A stretch of DNA of 26,151 nt, taken from NCBI GenBank assembly GCA_022360105.1, contig JAKSDL010000534.1:1-26151 (forward strand), read 5' to 3'. A program made the translations under genes and the position numbers. This document shows positions 1-7,900 of this stretch, piece by piece. Position 1 is the stretch's first letter. Every line of letters starts with the position of its first letter. This stretch comes from Pseudomonadota bacterium (lineage in GTDB: Bacteria > SAR324 > XYD2-FULL-50-16 > JAHJRI01). Below the pieces are notes generated by a model. That model had not been told where the DNA came from and did not search any database. It was given only the letters and a program-made list of their open reading frames with translations.

Positions 1-2819
1 AATCCATCTTTTTTCAAATAGGTTTGGAGTTCGGTAGCTCCAATTGTAACTTTGTCGACAGAACTTAATGAGACTCCCGAATCTGGAGTAAAACTGTTTT
101 CTGCTTCCAATCCGTCAATAAAAGTCCGTGTAATTCCAGAAGCAGCATCCCCCATAACCACTGCAATGTGGGGTGACTGAACCTCGAGTGACCCTGTCGC
201 CGATACATCTCCAATCCGGGTGTTCAGCTCGACATCTCCGGTATTAAGGTTTTGTCTGGTTGTAATACCAAAACCATTGTTTGCACTGGCTTCATCATAG
301 CTATCGATCAAGGCTGCACCATACTCCCAGATATCTGCAGGATTCAAATAGTCTTGAGGGCGGAGACTGTTTCCCCATGAAAAAGCATTAAATACCACTG
401 CAATTGTGTATTTTGTTTCATTTCCCAAATTGGACAACAATTCGAGATAGCTATTGTTGAATCGAATACCAGGCATTCCGTTAATCGCTTCTGTAACATA
501 TTCCGGTCGTACATTTTCATTGTCCTGAACTGCAACCAGACTACTTAAATTGTCCGTATGTTCCCATGCTGATACTTTGTAATCAGCATCGGTTAAAACA
601 GTACTTCTTTCACTGGCATCGAAGTGTAGCCAAATTTTTGAAGTATCAATAGGTAGACGCTGGATAGGAATAGACCATTTAGAGGAAAGGTATTTTTCAA
701 TTTGTTGTCTTTTGGCATCAGTAAGAACGTGATCAAGAATAATCACTTCTCCTACATCACCTTTAAAAGGAATTCCCTCACTGTTGAACGCTCCAATTTT
801 GATCTTTTTACAATCATTCAAAATCGCATCATCGACTAAATCAGCGGTAGTGTGCAAAAGGCCATTTGCATATAGTTTTACAATACCAGTTTCCTTGATT
901 CTGCTAAAAGTAATCAGGTTGTCTTCATCGAAATCCAATTCGCGGGTATGAATGGTATGATCTCTGGTATTACGATCTCCAACCCCGGCCATTACGATCA
1001 TGCTGTTCCCTTTTTTTCCAAAAGAAAGACCAAAATCGTTATATAAACCCGAACAATCCCCATCAATGATGGCGACCCCTTCTGTCCATTGTGTGTTCTC
1101 AGATACTTCGAAATCGAGTTCAGAGCCTGTACTTGTATAATGGTTCGGTTTGGGTTTGAAGATAATAAAAATTGTAAAGTCATCCTGAATCGTACGATCG
1201 ATTATCAACGAATCGTCGTAAAAATCCGTTTGCCCTTTTTCCATCTGGGTGAAGCGAATCATTCCCAATTGGTCCAGCTCGGTCCTAATGTATTCCGGTC
1301 TTCTCTGATCTCCTGGTTGAATTGCATGATTCAAGTAAGGGCTGATATCATTCCATTGAGAAACGAACGATTGTTCTTCCTTCACAGTAGTTAGTCTTGC
1401 CGCATCCAGGTGTACAACCGGTTTGGTAATAGGATTCACTCCTGTGGTATCTATTTTCCATTTACGAGACAAATAGTCTTCCAGCCTCTGCCTTTCGAGT
1501 ACTGAAAAGACCTTGTCAAAAAAAACAATTTCTCCAATATCTCCGGTCAGTTCTTTACCAATTACGATCTTTTTTGATCCTGGAGACATCAAACCTGAAT
1601 CCGTCAATTCAGACTTGGCAAAAGTCTTTCCATCCAGGTAAAAGCTCAGGTCGATTGAGTTCCCCGACTCAGTTCCTGTAAGAATAATTAGATGGGGTTC
1701 CTTGAGGGTTGCAGCAATTTCCAGAGATTTATTCCCCAGATCTATCTGTATCGCTCCCATTTTACCTATCTGTAGCTTAAATGCGATCGAGTCACTATCT
1801 TGGTCAGTTATGATGCCAGTCATAAGTTGACCTTGACTCAGTTCAGACTTGTAAATTAAGGCGATGGTGAATTCTGTTTCAAGCAGAGAACTGGATTCTG
1901 AAATCAGATTCAAGAATTGAGCATTGTTGAACTGAATTGACGGGCGCTTGTTTAAGCCACTCTGATCGTAAATTGGACTTGATTTTAGATCAAGCTGAGT
2001 GGCATTAACTCCTGTTTTACTTAGATCATTCCACTGGTTTATTCTACCTGTACTGATTTCGCTGGTTACGCTGCTTAAATGATTGGCATCCAAATGCAGG
2101 CCAGGTTTTTCTATGGACTGAATTACAGATAATGCAATTCCCCATTTTTTTCCCAAATACTCTTCCAGTTTTCTTTTTCTTGATCCAGATAAAACCGAAT
2201 CAAGAACTGCTATTTCACCATAGTCTACCATGGCATGACTGCTTCCCGTGCCAATGACTATTTTTTGGTAGTCCATCGCCAAATCCCACTCAGGGGTTGC
2301 TGCAAACTGATGATGTTCTCCGTCGATGGTTAGCTGTATCTCTTTTGAATCTAAATCACCCGTAAATAGAAGCATATGGGTGGTATTCAATGTGGAATCA
2401 AGCTTTATTGTGTTTTGGTTTACCGATGCAACGATGCTTCCATTGCCTTTGATTGACACAGCAAAATTACCCAAGAGCGCAGTTTCTCCTTTAATCAGGG
2501 AGTATGTATCATTTTCATGGCCACTTGACACGATCGGATTGAAAACCATCGCAATTGTAAAACTATTACTAATCAGTCTTTTGCTAACTTCCAGCTGATC
2601 GGTATTATCAAATTTTAGATATGGAGGACCGTCATCCGGTTTATTGTAAACTATATTGGAACCAGACGTTTTTGTTGCATGATTATTGTTTCTACTTAAA
2701 TCATACCAGGTATCGACCGAATCCCCGTCACTAATTTGATTCGCTGTCGTTTCATCACCATCAAAATCCTGTGTGTAGTCACCATTTACATCATATGCAT
2801 CAAGATGTAACAACGGAAG
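1..2819 (-). repeat. Tandem LamG/ConA-like protein modules (four copies seen)
   Basis: Protein-level repeats with a period of about 230-260 residues. Openings read LPLLHLDAYD, PGLHLDANHL, PVVHLDAARL and IWLHFDASER. Internal 'QWND.S....A' and 'I.FNN' segments recur. The closing helices of copies 1-3 are LEEYLGKKWGI, LEDYLSRKWKI and IEKYLSSKWSI. Copy 4 is cut by the window edge. The copies are strongly diverged, so this is old duplication, not recent DNA amplification. Confidence 0.75.
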
Positions 2820-4958
2820 CCGAATTTTGCCCATTCCCAGCAACTCAATTAACTGGTTTCGATAAGAGTTATAGAAATCGGATTCGTTATTTTGGATTGA
2901 ATTTAACTCTATCAGGTAATTTTGAAACACCAAGTTGAATAGCTGCAGCTGGTTCTGGTCGAACTCTAAAACCCTACAAGTAATATGAGCCGGGGTTTCC
3001 TCTTCAATAGTATCATACACTAATTGTTTAAACGCACTATCCTGAAAACGACCCAATCGTTTGGGAATGATGAAGGTTATTTTATAAGAGTAGGGGTCTG
3101 GCTGCAGGTCCTCATGTATGTTCTCTGAACATATGAAATCCAGTGACAATTTACCGCTGGGCCTCAGCAGAATGTGCTCGACAATATGAAAATTATCAAA
3201 CTCGGTTCTGATTGAAGGATCGGGTTCATGAGCGTCAAAGCCGACTTTGTAGCTTATTAAATCCTTCAATCCATCAATGTTCAGATTAGCGTCATCCTTA
3301 ATTAACGTGTCGTACGCCCTATTTCTGTTTTGACTAAGTCGAGGGAAGTTTCTTAGAAAGTCAGCTTTTATATTTAGAAAAGTTGGTTTTTTGTCCCCTG
3401 TATCAAGACTTGCCTTTCTGTACCCTATAATTGTGTAATCAGCAAATTTCTCGTTAAACAGCGCGAGAAGATGATTCAATATACGATTTTTGCGAGCAAA
3501 TGCATTTTCATCCTGATATGCACCTTCATTCAAGCCATCTTCGCGATATACATACCCATTCATTATTTCCGGAAAATCTTTTTTCCATAGGGATTCAGGA
3601 AGAAGCCTGGAAAAATAGGTTTTTAATATGTCCTGCCGGTTTTGTTTCAGAGAAAAAATATCTTTGAAGCTATCCAACTGGCATAAATAGTTTGCCAGAA
3701 TTTGTTCAAAAAATAGGAGATAGGCTTTTAGTTGTTTAGCTTGGGCTCTTCTTTCAGTAGATGCTGAAGAAGGCAAACCGGTTTTGCTGATGCCAAAATT
3801 TGAGGGAAGCTGTTCACTGACGGTATTATAATCGATGAATTCATTTTTGTTGATGTTGCGACTAAACTCAATGCTATCTGATTCACCGAAAGCTTTTTTT
3901 TGGGCCTGATTTTCCAGATCTTTAACTTTTGTAAGGATTTTATTACTATCAATATCACACAAAGTCTCTTTTTTGAACATTTTGATATTGGTAGGATTAA
4001 ACGGTTCCAACACCAGTGCCTTCGTGTCATCCAATACCAAAGCCCATTCCTTCTTAAATACCTCATCCGGAGATGAAACATTTGCAATAAAAAGATTCCG
4101 AACGTCTTTGACCTCTTTATGCGACATAATGATTCTGATGAGATCGGAAGTATGCATTTCTCGCCTTTTCTGATCAATTCCCAACTCGTCGTCATCAATG
4201 AATCCATTTTTTAGCATAGGCCCGTTAAATATCTGCTCAACGGTCTTGCCCTTTCTCAACATCCGCTTTAGTCCATATTGACGAATAGTAGGTGACACAA
4301 AGTTTTTAAGGTCGTAATAGATGCGCCCCATAACTTCGTTTGCATCAGCATTTTCTTCAATTTGAATGTCTGTATATAAAAAGATAGTTTCCTGCTCCAT
4401 GATTCGGATTTCTTCAAAATCCTCACACAGATTCCGATGTGCATGTAAGGTTGCTTTTACCTGTTCGCGTAGATCAACCTCATTTGCAGCTGTTTCCTCT
4501 TTTTCGATGTGTACCCGGTATAGCCCATTGAGATGAAGTTTTCGCGCTTTGGTTGCATAATCGTAAAGGAGGGAATTGTTGTCTTTGTCGTAGTAAATAT
4601 CCGGATCTGTGTCGGTGACGGGCTCAAGCCATGCGTTTTTTACCCCTGGGATATCTATCAGAAGCTTCCGGTAATCGTTAATAGTTACTGGATTGATGGT
4701 TAGTATCTCATTGGGCGAGAAGAAACGATTCTCGGACTCCTTGGAATCATCGACGAGATGAGTTTCAATATCCTGAGCTATTCTGTTGTTTAACTCCTCA
4801 ATTCCGTAGCAAAGAGCTTCGAAAATGGTAACACCGGGGTCATGGATGTTGTAATCGGTCCATAAATGCCCGGTCATCTCTTGAAGGTGTTTTAAACCTT
4901 CCGATCTCAAATAGTCCCAATCCACAGGTGGAGTGTACTCAACGATTGAATCAACCAT
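1..4958 (-). CDS. Afp12-like eCIS baseplate protein fused to tandem LamG-like domains (3' end outside window)
   Basis: The frame is open from an ATG at 4958-4956 to the window edge, giving 1652 complete codons without a stop. The start is chosen because it opens the conserved N-terminus of Afp12-like wedge proteins. Residues ~33-48 carry WTDYNIHDPGVTIFEA, the family hallmark, so residues 1 to ~700 should be a baseplate wedge subunit working with the Afp11-like protein. From residue ~714 the protein changes to four copies of a LamG/concanavalin-like module. Each begins with an H-(L/F)-D-A motif (about residues 717, 953, 1180 and 1441), continues W.D.S....A, and the first three end with a conserved helix such as LEDYLSRKWKI. 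Such modules usually bind glycans or act as adhesive beta-sandwiches. Typical Afp12 proteins end near the wedge domain, so the tail is an accretion. There is no Shine-Dalgarno sequence; the leader is a long A tract. Family assignment of the N-terminal part is firm, and the ligand role of the tail is inferred. Confidence 0.88.
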   Translation of the reverse strand, partial: MVDSIVEYTPPVDWDYLRSEGLKHLQEMTGHLWTDYNIHDPGVTIFEALCYGIEELNNRIAQDIETHLVDDSKESENRFFSPNEILTINPVTINDYRKLLIDIPGVKNAWLEPVTDTDPDIYYDKDNNSLLYDYATKARKLHLNGLYRVHIEKEETAANEVDLREQVKATLHAHRNLCEDFEEIRIMEQETIFLYTDIQIEENADANEVMGRIYYDLKNFVSPTIRQYGLKRMLRKGKTVEQIFNGPMLKNGFIDDDELGIDQKRREMHTSDLIRIIMSHKEVKDVRNLFIANVSSPDEVFKKEWALVLDDTKALVLEPFNPTNIKMFKKETLCDIDSNKILTKVKDLENQAQKKAFGESDSIEFSRNINKNEFIDYNTVSEQLPSNFGISKTGLPSSASTERRAQAKQLKAYLLFFEQILANYLCQLDSFKDIFSLKQNRQDILKTYFSRLLPESLWKKDFPEIMNGYVYREDGLNEGAYQDENAFARKNRILNHLLALFNEKFADYTIIGYRKASLDTGDKKPTFLNIKADFLRNFPRLSQNRNRAYDTLIKDDANLNIDGLKDLISYKVGFDAHEPDPSIRTEFDNFHIVEHILLRPSGKLSLDFICSENIHEDLQPDPYSYKITFIIPKRLGRFQDSAFKQLVYDTIEEETPAHITCRVLEFDQNQLQLFNLVFQNYLIELNSIQNNESDFYNSYRNQLIELLGMGKIRLPLLHLDAYDVNGDYTQDFDGDETTANQISDGDSVDTWYDLSRNNNHATKTSGSNIVYNKPDDGPPYLKFDNTDQLEVSKRLISNSFTIAMVFNPIVSSGHENDTYSLIKGETALLGNFAVSIKGNGSIVASVNQNTIKLDSTLNTTHMLLFTGDLDSKEIQLTIDGEHHQFAATPEWDLAMDYQKIVIGTGSSHAMVDYGEIAVLDSVLSGSRKRKLEEYLGKKWGIALSVIQSIEKPGLHLDANHLSSVTSEISTGRINQWNDLSKTGVNATQLDLKSSPIYDQSGLNKRPSIQFNNAQFLNLISESSSLLETEFTIALIYKSELSQGQLMTGIITDQDSDSIAFKLQIGKMGAIQIDLGNKSLEIAATLKEPHLIILTGTESGNSIDLSFYLDGKTFAKSELTDSGLMSPGSKKIVIGKELTGDIGEIVFFDKVFSVLERQRLEDYLSRKWKIDTTGVNPITKPVVHLDAARLTTVKEEQSFVSQWNDISPYLNHAIQPGDQRRPEYIRTELDQLGMIRFTQMEKGQTDFYDDSLIIDRTIQDDFTIFIIFKPKPNHYTSTGSELDFEVSENTQWTEGVAIIDGDCSGLYNDFGLSFGKKGNSMIVMAGVGDRNTRDHTIHTRELDFDEDNLITFSRIKETGIVKLYANGLLHTTADLVDDAILNDCKKIKIGAFNSEGIPFKGDVGEVIILDHVLTDAKRQQIEKYLSSKWSIPIQRLPIDTSKIWLHFDASERSTVLTDADYKVSAWEHTDNLSSLVAVQDNENVRPEYVTEAINGMPGIRFNNSYLELLSNLGNETKYTIAVVFNAFSWGNSLRPQDYLNPADIWEYGAALIDSYDEASANNGFGITTRQNLNTGDVELNTRIGDVSATGSLEVQSPHIAVVMGDAASGITRTFIDGLEAENSFTPDSGVSLSSVDKVTIGATELQTYLKKDG

Positions 4959-4981
4959 AGTGTGTTTTTTTTTTTTTTTTT
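4959..4981 (-). promoter_or_regulatory. A17 homopolymer leader of the Afp12-LamG gene
   Basis: On the coding strand the TAA stop of the upstream fibre gene runs straight into an unbroken run of 17 A (4981-4965), then CACACT and the ATG. No GGAG-type site lies between stop and start, unlike several other genes in the operon. The A tract is therefore the only obvious initiation enhancer, for example as an S1-binding A-rich leader. Its length could change by slippage without altering either reading frame. Confidence 0.7.
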
Positions 4982-7900
4982 ACGCTCCAAAATAGGTAAA
5001 ATGTACTGTGATAGCTACTGCAGTTGTATTTCCCATAGTTAATGTGCCACCACTATAAAAAAGGTTGTAGGTACTGGCACCCGGATTACCTGTTGGCTTG
5101 TCTGAAAAACCATCACCAGCGATTTTAGAGACTGAATTATTTCCATGAATGGCATACAAACCAGAGGTAATGGCACTGCTTCCGTCGGTTACGTGCACCA
5201 TTAACATTCCTCTGGAATTTGAATCCAAAGACAGGCTTGACACCAGGCTTTCCGCTGCAGTTGCCACCACAAGACCAGTGGTATAAGGAATCGTAAGCCC
5301 CGGTTTAGCATCAATCTGATTCTGCAACCCGGAAATGCTGGCTGTATTGGCATCGACATACGATTTGACTGCATCTGCCCTTGGGATAGCCTGATCTAAT
5401 CCTGTCGAATTGGATAAATCAGTTGATACGGCACTGAATATAGTACTGGCAAAAGTTAAATTACCACCAACCGTCAGTGCAGCCGTGTTAAATTCCTGGT
5501 CGGATGCACCATTGATATCAGCCTTACCGGTATCTGAATAACTTTGAACAGCTTCAACCGTAGGAATAGCTGAAGCCGGTGTTGCTTCTCCTGCTATGGA
5601 ATCAGCGATTTTCGTAACCCTGGCAGTAGTGTCGTCAAACCCGAATTCACCGCTAACTATAACATTGTTAGCATTATAATCCAGGTTGGAGCTACGATTC
5701 GTCGTTGTTGTGCTGTTAATGTAGTTTATGACAGCTGTAGTATTAGGAATTGAAGTGTTTGGTTCTGTTTCAACTGCTATGGAATCGGTAATTTTACTCA
5801 CACGGATAGTATTATCATCAAAACCAAATTCTCCACTTATCACAATATTGTTGGCGTCATAATCCAAATTTGCACTGCGATCGGCAGTGTTTATGCTATC
5901 AATATAGCTAGTGACTGCAGCAGTGCTCGGAATAGAGGTTGTAGGTGCTGTTTCTGTCGCTATATCACTGGAAAGGCTTGTGAGGATTGTTCCATTAAAA
6001 CCTAAAGTGCCACTAACTACAAGGTTTTGGGCATTAAAATCTACAGTCGTGCTTCCTGAAAAAGTCGACAGAGAAGAATCTGTATAAGTTTTTACAGCTT
6101 TTTCAGTTGGAATAGCTGACTCACTGGAATTGATCAGCGTCGTGTCATTGGATATTTGGTTGATCAAATGGCCATTAAGAAACCCGAAATCTCCATTCAC
6201 TGTAAGATTAGAAGTACTGAAAGGCTGGTTTTGGTCACCAGCAAGCAAGGCCTTTTTATCGGCATAGGCTGCAACTGCAGTACCGTTTGGCATTACCACC
6301 GCTAAATCCGTTTCACTGTCCAAATCAGCAGATACTTTGGTAAGTTTTGTCACAGTTTCATTGAATCCAAATCCTCCATGGACTGTCAGGTCAGCTACAG
6401 TAAAGTTCTGCCCCGAGCCACCGGCTAGTAAAGCTTTGGTATCCGCATAAGATTTGACAGCATTTTCTGTTGGTACAGCTGTATTGCTTGATCCTGATAA
6501 ACCGGTGTCGTTTGAAATTTCGGTAATCAGATTTCCGTTAACAGTAAGATTGGCTGTTTCAAACGCCTGAGCCGGATCACCTCCAAGCAATGCCCTGGTT
6601 TCCACAAACGACTTTACAGCCGCCTGGGTTGGAATCATTCTATCACTACCTTCATCCAGAGTCGGATTGCGTGAAATTCCCTTAAGTTCAATATCAGAAT
6701 CACCAAATCTAAGTTTTCCATTAATGACGACCGTATTGAATCTAATGGCCCCTTTGTGAAACGTCTTTTCTGGCATTGTTGCGGATAACGAACCAGTTTC
6801 ATCGTTTACAATTGCTTCTGATATATCCTGTTTAGTAACTGTGAAACCTCCTTTACTTCCGTATTCATTCCAAACCTTCATCAACTGGTCGATAGTGCCT
6901 GAGCCATTTGATGGATAATCAATGATCAATGATGTTCCAATGACCTGAACATTGAAACCAACTCCGCCCGACTGGATAGTTATATCTGGTTCATGGTTAT
7001 CAGCCCCGGCGTGACGGACAACGATGCCATCTACACCAGGTGATGATGTTTTGTATTCACGATAAACAAGAATTGGACTTGCAGGTATTTCTTGTTTCAA
7101 TTCAACAAAAAAATCATCACTGCCCCCGGTGCTGCTTTGGATGACATCAAACCCGTGTCTGTCTGTTTCTAATACATCGCCCCAGGCACTCATTAGGTTT
7201 GTTATCGTACGTGAGGAAACGGAGACTGGATAGCTGATCGTCAATGTTTTCGTTGCATCATTTGCTGAAATCACAAAGTCTGTATTGCTAGTGCCTTGTT
7301 GAATTTGGATTTTAGCATCTAGGGCACCATCACCTTGGTAGGTAACATTATAACCGTTGAGGAATGCCTGTGAATTCCTAGTATCCGATTCATCCACCAG
7401 ACTCATAACCGCTTGCCTTTGCAAAGCTAATGCAACCGTACTATTTGAGTATTCTATTTCAAAATCATAAAGATTATTACCATCCTGTACGAAAACCTCC
7501 CAAGCGTTGTACACCGCACCTGCACTATTTCCAACTTTTCCAAGTGTAATTTCAATTTCAGTAAGTGATACAACGATACTGGGATTATCGCTTCCGTTTT
7601 GTGTCGCTGACTTGATCGTAATATCTGGAAGATCAGAAATATCATCACCACTTGTGTGTCTGATGTTGAGTGAATCAAGAGTAAATCTTCTGATCACTTC
7701 ATTTGCAAGTGCCAGTTTTTGTCCACTAACATTACCTATTAACCAGGATGAATCACCAGTCTGTTGGATATCAAAATACCCAGCGTTAGAACCTTTGCTG
7801 GACTTCCAGGTAATCCAGTCTTCAACCAGCTTTCCAGCGGTTCTATATGCAATGACATTGGGATACTTTACGGTGAGGGTACTACCAACAATGGCAAAAT

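Noticed and set aside
3728..4207. A 159-codon minus-strand frame inside the Afp12-like gene
   Set aside because: It is a shifted frame of the conserved wedge domain, with a composition unlike any eCIS protein (rich in Leu, Lys, Trp and Cys). The Afp12 frame runs through without a break.
4965..4981. The T17 run read as a plus-strand terminator U-tract
   Set aside because: There is no GC-rich stem before it on the plus strand, and all genes around it are transcribed from the minus strand.
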